From Microbacterium oxydans (lineage in GTDB: Bacteria > Actinomycetota > Actinomycetes > Actinomycetales > Microbacteriaceae), in the NCBI RefSeq assembly GCF_006540085.1, contig NZ_BJOG01000004.1:248001-312000 (forward strand): a DNA stretch of 64,000 nucleotides, given 5' to 3'. The notes under the pieces were generated by a model. It ran no database searches. It was not told the origin of the DNA and saw nothing but the letters and a program-made list of their open reading frames with translations. Shown one piece after another: positions 16,895-24,946 of the stretch. Within the stretch, counting starts at the first letter, position 1; each line of letters starts with the position of its first letter. The translations under genes and the position numbers were made by a program.

Positions 16895-17965
16895 GTGAGC
16901 ATCCTCGACAGTCTGGTGATCGGCGCAGGACAGGCCGGTCTCTCGGCATCGTTCCACCTGTCCCGGCTGGGTATCTCGCACGTGGTCCTCGATGCGGACG
17001 AGCGCCCGGGTGGCGCATGGCAGCATCGGTGGGACGCGTTGACGATGCGAGACGTGCACGGCGTTGCAGAGCTGCCGGGAGACACGCCTCCTGCCCGCGA
17101 CGGTGCTCGCGCCAATGAGGCTGTGCCGGCGTACTTCGCGTCGTACGAGCGGAGGCACGCACTTCCCGTGCTGCGCCCCGTCCATGTGGATCGGGTGGAG
17201 GACCGCGACGGTCTCCTGGCCGTGCGAGCCGCGGAGGGGGAGTGGACGACCCGCACCATCGTGAATGCGACCGGTACCTGGTCCCATCCGTTCCTCCCGC
17301 ATTTCCCCGGCATGGAGACGTTCGTCGGAGAGCAGCTGCACACCGTCGACTATCCGGGACCGGAGCACTTCATCGGCAAGCGGGTGCTGGTCGTGGGCGG
17401 CGGCGCCTCAGCCGTGCAGTTCCTCGGCGCGCTGGCCCCGATCACCGAGACGCTGTGGGTCACACGCCGTGAGCCGGTCTGGCGCGACGACGACTTCACC
17501 CCGGAGGCGGGAGCTGCAGCGGTCGCGCTCGTCGAGCAGCGCGTCGCGGCAGGGCTTCCTCCGCAGAGCGTGGTCAGTGTCACGGGACTCATGCTCCGCC
17601 CGCAGGAGCGGGAAGCAGAGCGTCTGGGCGCCTACGCGGACCGGCGTCCGCTGTTCGAGCGCATCGAACCCGACGGTGTGCGCTGGTCCGACGGCAGCTT
17701 CGAGCGGGTCGATGCGATCCTGTGGGCGACCGGCTTCCGACCCGCGATCGGTCATCTGGCACCATTGCATCTGCGCAGCGCTGCCGGAGGCATCCAGCTC
17801 GACCGGAACGGACGCGGAACGACCGCCGTCCGCGATCCTCGCGTGCAGCTGGTCGGCTACGGGCCGTCTGCGAGCACGATCGGCGCGAATCGGGCCGGTC
17901 GCTCCGCGGCGAAGGGCGTGCAGCGCGCGCTGAAGTCCGCAGAATCGCGCGTCACCAGCGGTTGA
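16895..17965 (+). CDS. FAD-dependent NAD(P)H oxidoreductase (flavin monooxygenase-like)
   Basis: 356 residues. An FAD-binding VIGAGQAG lies at the N terminus, a second dinucleotide motif VVGGGASAVQ near residue 166, and the C-terminal WATGFRPAIGHL plus VGYGPSASTIGANRAG segments match the Trk/flavin-monooxygenase-like reductases. The enzyme probably uses NADPH to reduce flavin for oxidation of a small substrate; no neighbour names it. GTG 16895 starts exactly at the Rossmann strand; the frame is open to 16601 but would cross the tRNA gene. The 3' end overlaps the convergent DUF2804 gene by 14 bases. Confidence 0.85.
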   Translation: MSILDSLVIGAGQAGLSASFHLSRLGISHVVLDADERPGGAWQHRWDALTMRDVHGVAELPGDTPPARDGARANEAVPAYFASYERRHALPVLRPVHVDRVEDRDGLLAVRAAEGEWTTRTIVNATGTWSHPFLPHFPGMETFVGEQLHTVDYPGPEHFIGKRVLVVGGGASAVQFLGALAPITETLWVTRREPVWRDDDFTPEAGAAAVALVEQRVAAGLPPQSVVSVTGLMLRPQEREAERLGAYADRRPLFERIEPDGVRWSDGSFERVDAILWATGFRPAIGHLAPLHLRSAAGGIQLDRNGRGTTAVRDPRVQLVGYGPSASTIGANRAGRSAAKGVQRALKSAESRVTSG

Positions 17966-18974
17966 GCACCTCTTCAGCGAACCCCTCGATGCCGTCCACG
18001 CGCACCCGTTTCCCGGTGTCGTCGAGCACCCAGCCCGACCAGACGCCGAACAACTGGTCCGTGGAGCTGGCGATCACCACGGCATTGGTGCGAGAGCGCT
18101 TGTCGTAGAACGGTGTGAAGGTGAGATCGGCCTTCACTCCGTGCACGTGCCACGGGCGCATGAAGTGTCCGGGGTCGTAGTCCCACACGAGTTCCTCGCT
18201 GATCTTCGACAGTCGCCCGTCGACGAGCAGCGCATTCTCGGTCGCCCCGGAACCGTCGGTCCACTTCGCGCCGAGTTGCAGTCCGATCACGCGTCCGTCG
18301 ACGACCCCGCTCGCGGCCGCCCAGTTCCACTGCACCCGGTACGGCCAGCGTCCGCGACCGTGATCGAGCACCGCCCAGCTTCCCGCGGGTACGTCGTGCG
18401 CGATGCCGTCCACCGTCACCGTGCCGCTGGCCGGACGGGCGACGTCTTTCACCGTGTACTGGAACCGGGGGATGTCGTCGCCCCGACGCCACGGCACGAC
18501 GACCCCCAGCGCCTCATGCCCTGCGGGACGACCGGCGAGCAGGTCGAATGAGACGCGAGGTGCACTCCCGCGCAGGCGGGTGCCGTCGAAGCTCTCATCG
18601 ACGTCCACCGTGATCCGACGGGTGCGCGCCCTCGCGGGCCCATCGCCGATCGACGCAGGCAGCGTCGCACTTCGGCTCCCGGGTGAGATCACCGTGGCGC
18701 CGATGTCATGCCCGGTCGCGCGATCGAGCACCCACACCTCGTGGAGCGACATGTAGTCGACGCACGACACCGTGAACGCGATGATGTGGGACGGTGTCAT
18801 CACGTTCCAGTACTCCCACCGCTTGTTGCGGCCCCAATGTCCGCGCCCGGGGATGCCGGAGGTGTCGTGGACAGGGGTGCGCGACCATCCCAGCGCATCC
18901 CGGTTCAGTTCCCCGTCCGGGGTGGTGAGAGACACAGGCGCGGTGATCTCGCGCTCGATCAGCGGTGTGGGCAT
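17952..18974 (-). CDS. DUF2804 domain-containing protein
   Basis: 340 residues covering the whole family: N-terminal REITAPVSLTTPDGELN, HWGRNKRWEYWNVMTP, LDHGRGRWPYRVQWNWAAASG with the conserved Trp-rich centre, and the end FGVWSGWVLDDTGKRV. No signal peptide or TM helix. The fold is thought to be lipocalin-like or oxidoreductase-like beta-rich, function unknown. ATG 18974 has AGGA 6 bases upstream and the family begins there; the frame is open to 19109. Convergent with, and overlapping, the flavoprotein gene. Confidence 0.85.
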   Translation of the reverse strand: MPTPLIEREITAPVSLTTPDGELNRDALGWSRTPVHDTSGIPGRGHWGRNKRWEYWNVMTPSHIIAFTVSCVDYMSLHEVWVLDRATGHDIGATVISPGSRSATLPASIGDGPARARTRRITVDVDESFDGTRLRGSAPRVSFDLLAGRPAGHEALGVVVPWRRGDDIPRFQYTVKDVARPASGTVTVDGIAHDVPAGSWAVLDHGRGRWPYRVQWNWAAASGVVDGRVIGLQLGAKWTDGSGATENALLVDGRLSKISEELVWDYDPGHFMRPWHVHGVKADLTFTPFYDKRSRTNAVVIASSTDQLFGVWSGWVLDDTGKRVRVDGIEGFAEEVLNRW

Positions 18975-19086
18975 CGTCGTCCTGCTGTCCGGAGGACACC
19001 TCGGGGCGGTGTCGTTGCCCCGAGTGTAGAGGACGGTGTTCCGCACGAGGAACACCCTCCGGGCGGGGAGGGGATCGGACTCTGGA

Positions 19087-19092
19087 TACGCT
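19087..19092 (+). promoter_or_regulatory. -10 box (TACGCT), leaderless start
   Basis: TACGCT ends 6 bases before the ATG at 19099 and there is no Shine-Dalgarno sequence, so the mRNA probably begins at the start codon. Confidence 0.4.
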
Positions 19093-19098
19093 GAGAGC

Positions 19099-19890
19099 AT
19101 GCTCCGCATCGTGTTCCTCGTCGTCTGGCTGCTGCTCTCCGCCTGGCTCGTCGTGTGGGTCGGCGAGGGCCTGTTCGGAGTCGATCAACGACACTCGATC
19201 CTTCCCTTCGCCGGAGAGGACACCCTGGGCGCCCCGATCCTCATCGGCGTCGCCTGGGGGCTGCTGCTGACCTTCGGCGGCATGCTGTCCGGCCTCGGGC
19301 GTCGCAAGACGGTGCGCGGAGAGACGCAGATCGGTGTCGGCACGATCGTCGAGGTCAGCCGGACCGGTCTGACCGTCAACGATGTGCCGCAGTACGACCT
19401 GTTCATCCGCGTGACCCCGAACAGCGGGGAAGAGTTCGTCGCCCAGATGCGGATGCTGGTCGACGCCTCTGACATGTCCGCCCTGCAGGTCGGACTTCCC
19501 GTGCCGGTGCGATACAGCCTCATCGACCAGGACACCGTGGTGCTCGCAGACCTCACCGATCCCGCGGTGCGTGACGCCATGCTCCAGTGGAGGATCGAAC
19601 GGGGGCTGATCGACCCGTCACAGGTGCGCGCCCGCACGAGCGGGACCGCGGTGACGGCCTCCGTGCTCGAGGTCCGTCCGACGGGGCGACGTCGCGAAGG
19701 GCAGAGCGAGCTCGCGCTCCGTGTGCTGATGGCACCGGAAGGCGTGGCGACCTGGGAGGCGGACACCACCGTGTTCGTGTATCCGCAGGCCATCCCGCAT
19801 CTGCAGGTCGGCGCTCCGGTCTGGGCGTACTACCGGCGGGAGGACCCGCATACGGTCGCGGTGACGATCGAGAAGGAGGCGGGACGATGA
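19099..19890 (+). CDS. Two-TM membrane protein with OB-like domains
   Basis: 263 residues. Two TM helices near the N terminus (about 1-20 and 44-62) are followed by two related beta domains: one starting GVGTIVEVSRTGLTVNDVPQ with VPVRYSLIDQDTVVL, the other with TAVTASVLEVRPTGRRREGQ and VWAYYRREDPHTVAV. Such blocks resemble the DUF3592 or NfeD-like folds of membrane proteins. ATG 19099 follows a TACGCT box by 6 bases. The stop overlaps the next gene (ATGA), so they form a pair. Function unknown. Confidence 0.75.
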   Translation: MLRIVFLVVWLLLSAWLVVWVGEGLFGVDQRHSILPFAGEDTLGAPILIGVAWGLLLTFGGMLSGLGRRKTVRGETQIGVGTIVEVSRTGLTVNDVPQYDLFIRVTPNSGEEFVAQMRMLVDASDMSALQVGLPVPVRYSLIDQDTVVLADLTDPAVRDAMLQWRIERGLIDPSQVRARTSGTAVTASVLEVRPTGRRREGQSELALRVLMAPEGVATWEADTTVFVYPQAIPHLQVGAPVWAYYRREDPHTVAVTIEKEAGR

Positions 19891-20414
19891 ACCCGATGGA
19901 CACCCTCATCTGGCTCGTGAACTTCCCGGCGTCGCACGGATACGCGATGGTGTTCATCGCCGGTTTCTCCATCCTCGGCCTGTTCGCGCTCTCCGCCGGC
20001 GGAACCGCGCCGGGTGGTGAGTTGCGGGCTATCCGCCAGAGGGAAGGGCTGCTGCGCCCCGATCAGCGTCCGCGCGGGCGGGCCGGGGCTGCGATCGTAC
20101 GCATCGGGGCGCGGATCCTGGCTTTCCTCATGCTCGCCTGCCTGGTGATCGGCATCCTCAGCCTCATCGGAGTTCCGGTGACCCGCGCGTACATCTACGA
20201 CAACGGACGGCCGACGGCGGCGACCCTCGACGGCGACTGGGTGACGTTCACGACAGCCGAGGGCGTCGAGTACACGCTGGAGAGCAATTTCTTCACCCCG
20301 GCCGTGTACCCGGACCGCGACGCCTACATCCCCGGTGGCCAGCTGATCGTGGTGCGTTACCTCCCCGACCATCCGCAGGCATTCGTCATCGACAGCGACC
20401 AGACCCCGCGCTGA
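19887..20414 (+). CDS. Membrane protein, partner of upstream gene
   Basis: 175 residues. TM helices at about 17-40 and 76-98 flank a basic cytoplasmic loop (RQREGLLRPDQRPRGRAGA). The C-terminal domain (ATLDGDWVTFTTAEGVEYTL through GGQLIVVRYLPDHP) is a short beta domain resembling DUF3592 and echoes the second half of the upstream protein. ATG 19887 overlaps the upstream stop, so the two are coupled and may form one complex. Role unknown. Confidence 0.75.
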   Translation: MNPMDTLIWLVNFPASHGYAMVFIAGFSILGLFALSAGGTAPGGELRAIRQREGLLRPDQRPRGRAGAAIVRIGARILAFLMLACLVIGILSLIGVPVTRAYIYDNGRPTAATLDGDWVTFTTAEGVEYTLESNFFTPAVYPDRDAYIPGGQLIVVRYLPDHPQAFVIDSDQTPR

Positions 20415-20430
20415 GGTCGGAGAGGGCGCG

Positions 20431-20436
20431 TAGGGT
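20431..20436 (+). promoter_or_regulatory. -10 box (TAGGGT), leaderless start
   Basis: TAGGGT is followed by 6 bases (GAAGGT) and the ATG at 20443. The GAAGG could also act as a weak ribosome site, so both readings remain possible. Confidence 0.4.
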
Positions 20437-20442
20437 GAAGGT

Positions 20443-21099
20443 ATGTCGCGAATCATCGTCTTCGGCGGCCACGGCCGCATCGCCCTGCTGCTCGCGCCGC
20501 TCCTCGCCGCACGGGGAGACGAGGTCACGGGGGTGATCCGGAACCCGGAGCATTCCTCCGAGGTCGAAGCCGGTGGGGCGAGAGCCCTGGTCGCCGACGT
20601 CGAGAGCATGGACGTCGACGCGCTCGCCGAGATCATCCGCGGGCACGATGCCGTCGTCTGGTCGGCCGGCGCGGGTGGGGGGTCACCCGAGCGCACCTAT
20701 GCCGTCGACCGTGACGCTGCGCAGCGCTCCATGGACGCGGCGGAGCGCGCAGGTGTCCGGCGGTACGTGATGGTGTCGTGGCTCGGCTCCACCGCCGACC
20801 ACGGTGTCCCGCGGGACGACTCGTTCTTCCCCTACGCCGATGCCAAGTGGGCTGCCGACGAGCACCTGCGCGGTACCGGCCTCGAAGGCACGATCCTCGC
20901 TCCGGGGACTCTCACGTTCGACGATCCGACCGGACGCATCCAGATCGATCCCGAGGGGCGGGGAGCCGTTTCCCGTGCCGACGTCGCAGCTGTGATCGCG
21001 GCATCCCTGCAGGAACCGTGTACGGTCGGCCGGACGATCCGCTTCGGCAACGGCGACGCCGACTCGGCAGACCCCATCGCCGATGCGCTGTCCTGCTGA
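20443..21099 (+). CDS. NAD(P)-binding oxidoreductase (atypical SDR)
   Basis: 218 residues. The N-terminal IIVFGGHGRIA is an NADP-type Rossmann motif of the atypical extended SDRs (NmrA/HSCARG-like). RNPEH after strand 2 supports NADP. The classical YxxxK pair is represented by PYADAKWAADEHL, and the family segment GTILAPGTLTFDDPTG follows. Such proteins are redox sensors, epimerases or reductases; the substrate cannot be told. It is a single gene, 24 bases before the GH3 gene, so read-through is likely. Confidence 0.85.
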   Translation: MSRIIVFGGHGRIALLLAPLLAARGDEVTGVIRNPEHSSEVEAGGARALVADVESMDVDALAEIIRGHDAVVWSAGAGGGSPERTYAVDRDAAQRSMDAAERAGVRRYVMVSWLGSTADHGVPRDDSFFPYADAKWAADEHLRGTGLEGTILAPGTLTFDDPTGRIQIDPEGRGAVSRADVAAVIAASLQEPCTVGRTIRFGNGDADSADPIADALSC

Positions 21100-21123
21100 C
21101 GCCTCTGCATCACCGCGACGAGC

Positions 21124-22335
21124 ATGACGTCTCGGGTCCGCAGGTACGGGGTGGGTGCCCTGGCGCTCGCCGCGATGGCGGGGCTGTGCGCAGCGACGCC
21201 GGCCACAGCCTCCTCCACCTTCACGGACACGCCAATACGCGCGGCGGCGGCCGAGACTTCGTCTGGCGTCTCCTCCGAGGAGTTCGTGGAACGCGCTGAA
21301 GAGCGGGTGGCGGAGATGTCGGTCGCGGAGCAGGCATCGACGGTGGTCATGGGACACGTCGCGGGAACCGATCCGGCGGCCCTGCATGCCTACATGGCAT
21401 CGGGGCTGGGCGGATTCATCCTTATGGGCGCCAACATCCCCGCGACGGAAGCGGAGCTGCAGGCTCTCACGGCCGCGCTCACCGTCGATCCCGCCCTTCC
21501 ACCGCTCATCGCCGTGGACCAGGAAGGCGGCTTCGTGTCCCGACTGCACGGCGACGGCTTCCCCGCTTCGACCTCGCTGAAGGGGCTCCCGGTCGCGGAG
21601 ACGTCGACGGCGTTCTCCGCACGGGGCGCCCTGGTGGCACGCGCCGGGATCACGGTGAACTTCGGCACGGTGGCGGACTACACGTCCGATCCCGCTTCGT
21701 TCATCCACGGCCGGGCACTCGGAATCGACCCCGCGTCCGCCGCCGAGCGCGTCGCGGCGGCGACCACCGCACAGGAGCAGTTCGTCGCCTCGGCGCTGAA
21801 GCACTTCCCCGGCCACGGCGCCGCGCCCGGCGACTCGCACCGGGCGATCCCGAGTTCCACGATGGGTCGGGAGGAATGGCGTGCCACGGAAGCCGTGCCT
21901 TTCGAGGCGGGCATCGACGCCGGGGCCTCCCTGCTCATGTACGGTCACCTCGCCTACACCGAGATCGACCCGCTTCCCGCGTCGCTCTCGCCGGTCTGGC
22001 ACGACATCGCCAGAGAAGAGCTCGGCTTCACGGGGGTGGCGGTGACAGATGACCTGGGGATGCTGCTGTCGTCGGGAGACCCCGCCTATGCCGATCCGGT
22101 CGCGAACGGCGTGGCGGCGATCGCCGCAGGGAACGACCTGGTGCTGATGATCGCAGGTTCCGACGCGCAGACTGCCGGGGCGATGGCGGCAGGCATCGGG
22201 GCGGCGGTCGATGCGGGCGCGCTTCCGGCCGAGAGGCTCGAAGAAGCAGCGACGCGGGTGGTGGCGCTGCGCATTCAGATGGCTGCCGCGACGGCTCGAT
22301 GGGCGACCTGCGACGACTGCGAGCCCGTCGGCTGA
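21124..22335 (+). CDS. Secreted glycoside hydrolase family 3 (NagZ-like)
   Basis: 403 residues. A signal peptide ends around ATASS (residue 28), so the enzyme is exported. The GH3 barrel shows FILMGANI, AVDQEGGFVSRL, the KHFPGHG motif, and the loop APGDSHRAIP that carries the His/Asp pair used as acid-base in beta-N-acetylglucosaminidases. The nucleophile Asp lies in VTDDLGM. There is no C-terminal GH3 domain. It probably trims N-acetylglucosaminides from cell-wall muropeptides or chitin fragments outside the cell. No ribosome site is obvious before the ATG; it may be coupled to the gene upstream. Confidence 0.88.
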   Translation: MTSRVRRYGVGALALAAMAGLCAATPATASSTFTDTPIRAAAAETSSGVSSEEFVERAEERVAEMSVAEQASTVVMGHVAGTDPAALHAYMASGLGGFILMGANIPATEAELQALTAALTVDPALPPLIAVDQEGGFVSRLHGDGFPASTSLKGLPVAETSTAFSARGALVARAGITVNFGTVADYTSDPASFIHGRALGIDPASAAERVAAATTAQEQFVASALKHFPGHGAAPGDSHRAIPSSTMGREEWRATEAVPFEAGIDAGASLLMYGHLAYTEIDPLPASLSPVWHDIAREELGFTGVAVTDDLGMLLSSGDPAYADPVANGVAAIAAGNDLVLMIAGSDAQTAGAMAAGIGAAVDAGALPAERLEEAATRVVALRIQMAAATARWATCDDCEPVG

Positions 22336-22338
22336 CGC

Positions 22339-23202
22339 TCAGGCCGCCTCGCGGGCTCCCTCGCCGAGCCAGGCATCCAGCAGGGCCGACCGGAGTGCCG
22401 CACCACGGTCTGCGAACCCTCGCTGCCGGCGGACGTACTCGGCCTTGCCCTCCGGTGTCTCGATGGGCACGGGCACGATGCCCCAGGGCGAGAGGTCGTA
22501 GGGCGCGGCCTCCATGTCGAGGAGGCGGATGTCTCGGGCCAGCTCGAACGAATCGAGGAGCAGCTCACCCGGGATGAGGGGTCCCAGCTTGGTGGCCCAC
22601 TTGTACAGATCCATGCCGGCGTGCAGGCAGCCCGGTTGCTCGAACAGCGGCTGCTCGTCCCTGCTCAACGAGGTGCGGTTGCGGGGCACGGCCTCGGGAG
22701 TGAAGAAGCGGAAGGCGTCGAAGTGGGTGCAGCGAAGGTCGTGGTTCTCGACCACAGCGTCGGTTCCATCCCGCCCGAGGCGCAACGGAACCGAGTGACG
22801 GGTCTCGTCCGCGCGGTACACCATGGCCCACTCGTGCAGTCCGAAGCATCCGAACTGTCCGGGACGCGACGCCGTGCGGCGGAGCATCCTCTCGATGAGC
22901 GCTGCCAGCTCTGCCTTCTCCGTGCCGAAAGCCGCCGCATCGGGAACTGCGCTGTCCGCGCTGCTGCCTGTCGTGTACCACCGCCACTCGAGTCGCTCGA
23001 CGGCCTCCGCGAGCTCGACACCGGCGCCGGGGTGCCAGCGACGCAGCTGAGCCGGTTTGTACGAGTAGTAGGTGAAGAGGAAGTCCCACACCGGGTGCTT
23101 CTCGGCCCTGGTCGCCCTGTCACGGTGCGCGGCGGTGAGCTCGTCGGCACGTTCACGGTGCTTCTCTTCGCGGAGGAGCCACTCCTGGCGGGCGATGGGC
23201 AT
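22339..23202 (-). CDS. Conserved protein, often labelled 3-methyladenine DNA glycosylase
   Basis: 287 residues. Actinobacterial proteins with this pattern (RAEKHPVWDFLFTYYSYKPAQLRRWHPG, FGCFGLHEWAMVYR, LRCTHFDAFRFFTPEA, PGCLHAGMDLYKW) are frequently annotated as 3-methyladenine DNA glycosylase, but I see neither the helix-hairpin-helix of AlkA nor the zinc motif of Tag, so that label deserves doubt. Many conserved His, Cys and Trp residues suggest an enzyme or metal site. ATG 23202 lies one base from the App1 stop, so it is the last gene of the DedA-App1 operon. The frame opens at 23358 inside App1, which is rejected as start. Confidence 0.7.
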   Translation of the reverse strand: MPIARQEWLLREEKHRERADELTAAHRDRATRAEKHPVWDFLFTYYSYKPAQLRRWHPGAGVELAEAVERLEWRWYTTGSSADSAVPDAAAFGTEKAELAALIERMLRRTASRPGQFGCFGLHEWAMVYRADETRHSVPLRLGRDGTDAVVENHDLRCTHFDAFRFFTPEAVPRNRTSLSRDEQPLFEQPGCLHAGMDLYKWATKLGPLIPGELLLDSFELARDIRLLDMEAAPYDLSPWGIVPVPIETPEGKAEYVRRQRGFADRGAALRSALLDAWLGEGAREAA

Positions 23203-23203
23203 G

Positions 23204-24229
23204 TCAGTGCAGGATGCCGGCTTCGCCCAGCAGGTCGCGAAGGCCCGCGCCGTCCTCGGCGCTGACCCAGGGGGCGGTGTCCTCGGAGTGCGGCTCGTGT
23301 CCGGCGCGCCCACCGGCGAGCACGGCCTCGGCAGGAAGCAGGCGACGGATGGCGACACCGGCGACAGAGTCGGGGTACTCGTCCATGAACTGACTGTAGA
23401 TGGCCTCGTCGTGCTGCCCGTCGTCGCCGATCAGGAGCCACTTCACGTGCGGGAACTCGGTCGCCAGTCTCCGCAGGTTGGTCAGCTTGTGTTCGCGGCC
23501 GCTGCGGAACCAGCGTTCATGCGTCGGTCCCCAGTCGGTCAGGAGCATGGAGCCGGCGGGGAAGAGATGGCGACCGAGGAAGCGCCACAGCGTGGGGGCG
23601 ACGTTCCAGGCGCCGGTGGAGAGATACACCATGGGGGCGCCGGGGTGCTGTCGCAGCAACTGGTCGAGGAGCACGGCCATCCCGGGTACGGGGAGTCGGG
23701 CGTGCTCGTCGAGTACGAAGGAGTTCCAGAACGCGATGAACGGACGAGGCAGCGCCGTCACCATCACGGTGTCGTCGACATCGGAGACCACACCGAACGT
23801 GGTCTCCTCGGCGACGATGAACGCTCTCGCCTCCACGGGGGCTTGCCCCTCGACGGAGAAGGTGAAGGTCTGCCAGCCGGGTTCGAGGTCGACGCGGATC
23901 ATGGCATCCACCACGCCACCGCGGTCGGCCGCCACCTGATGGGTGGTGTCACCGAGATGCACGCTGACGGATGCGAAGCCCACGGGGATGCCGACGAAGC
24001 TGCGCCACCCGCGTACACTCGCCGGCTCGCCGTGACGTGTGCGGCGCTGCGGGGGCACGATCAGCACACGTCCGACCACGCGCACCCACCCGGGGCCGCC
24101 GTAGCCGGGGAAGGGCAGGATCGTCGCGACACGACCACGACGGCGCGCACGACCTTCACGCCAGACGTGGAGGCGGTGTTCGAGTCGGGCGAACCAGTGG
24201 ATCCGGGGGGCTGGGGGAGCCGATGCCAT
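23204..24229 (-). CDS. App1-family phosphatidate phosphatase-like protein (DUF2183)
   Basis: 341 residues. N-terminal beta-rich region (about 30-140), then a HAD-like catalytic domain: SDVDDTVMVTALP supplies the nucleophile and acid Asp pair, YLSTGAWNVAP the second motif and LLIGDDGQHDEAIY the final acidic motif. In yeast App1 this domain dephosphorylates phosphatidic acid. No signal peptide, so cytoplasmic, possibly at the membrane face. It starts 4 bases after the DedA stop and is followed after one base by the next gene, a tight operon that implies a membrane-lipid task. Native substrate unproven. Confidence 0.85.
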   Translation of the reverse strand: MASAPPAPRIHWFARLEHRLHVWREGRARRRGRVATILPFPGYGGPGWVRVVGRVLIVPPQRRTRHGEPASVRGWRSFVGIPVGFASVSVHLGDTTHQVAADRGGVVDAMIRVDLEPGWQTFTFSVEGQAPVEARAFIVAEETTFGVVSDVDDTVMVTALPRPFIAFWNSFVLDEHARLPVPGMAVLLDQLLRQHPGAPMVYLSTGAWNVAPTLWRFLGRHLFPAGSMLLTDWGPTHERWFRSGREHKLTNLRRLATEFPHVKWLLIGDDGQHDEAIYSQFMDEYPDSVAGVAIRRLLPAEAVLAGGRAGHEPHSEDTAPWVSAEDGAGLRDLLGEAGILH

Positions 24230-24233
24230 TGAC

Positions 24234-24905
24234 TCAGTCTTTCACGTCGGCGTCGGCCTCCGCTTCGGGCCCCTCCAGGTGACGGGCCTCGAGGCGCTGC
24301 AGCAGCTTCTTTCCGAGGAACGCCAGGAGCAGGAACAGTGCGATGACGCCGACGAAGATGTATCCCGCGAAGTGCACGCGATCGACGAGCTCGCGGAAGC
24401 TGCCGGCCGCGAGCGATGTGACGCTCACGTATGCGGTTGCCCAGAGCGCGCAGGCGGGAGCCGTCCACGCCAGGAACCTGCGGTACGGGTACTCGCTCAT
24501 GCCGACGGTCAGGGGGACGAGCGAGTGCAGCACGGGGAGGAACCGGGAGAGGAAGATCGCGATGCCCCCTCGGCGCTCGAGGTAGTTCTCGGCGCGCACC
24601 CAGTTGTGCTCGCCGATCTTGCGCCCCAACCAGGACACGCGGATTCGTGGTCCGAGCCAGCGGCCCAGCCAGAAGCCGATGCTCTCGCCGATGAGGGCGC
24701 CGATCACGACGGCGACGCCCATCGCGATGCCCTCCAGGGGAGTGGCGACACCCATCGAGGCGATGATCACGATCGTGTCACCGGGGACGATGAGACCGAT
24801 CAGGATGCTCGTCTCCAGCATCACGGCGAGCCCGGCGATGAGCGTGCGTGCGACCGGGTCGATCGACTGCACGGTGTCGAGGAGCCAGATCAGGAGGTCG
24901 TCCAC
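24234..24905 (-). CDS. DedA/SNARE-associated family membrane protein
   Basis: 223 residues, several TM helices, typical DedA length. These proteins move undecaprenyl phosphate or other lipids across the membrane. Motifs: PGDTIVI where many members have PGE, GESIGFWLGRWLGPRI where many have GDQ, and IFLSRFLPVLHSLVP where a second Arg is common but His is found here. The C-terminal half ends in a TM helix and charged tail. GTG 24905 is preceded by TATTCT with 6 bases between and no ribosome site, so leaderless. First gene of the DedA-App1 operon, divergent from pabB. Confidence 0.88.
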   Translation of the reverse strand: MDDLLIWLLDTVQSIDPVARTLIAGLAVMLETSILIGLIVPGDTIVIIASMGVATPLEGIAMGVAVVIGALIGESIGFWLGRWLGPRIRVSWLGRKIGEHNWVRAENYLERRGGIAIFLSRFLPVLHSLVPLTVGMSEYPYRRFLAWTAPACALWATAYVSVTSLAAGSFRELVDRVHFAGYIFVGVIALFLLLAFLGKKLLQRLEARHLEGPEAEADADVKD

Positions 24906-24911
24906 CCCACG

Positions 24912-24940
24912 AGAATACGGGAGCCGCCCGGTCCTAGGCT
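24912..24940. promoter_or_regulatory. Divergent leaderless promoters for dedA-like and pabB
   Basis: On the minus strand TATTCT (24917 to 24912) ends 6 bases before the GTG at 24905. On the plus strand TAGGCT (24935-24940) ends 6 bases before the GTG at 24947. Both genes lack Shine-Dalgarno sequences, so the 41-base gap holds two back-to-back -10 boxes. Confidence 0.5.
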
Positions 24941-24946
24941 GGCAAG

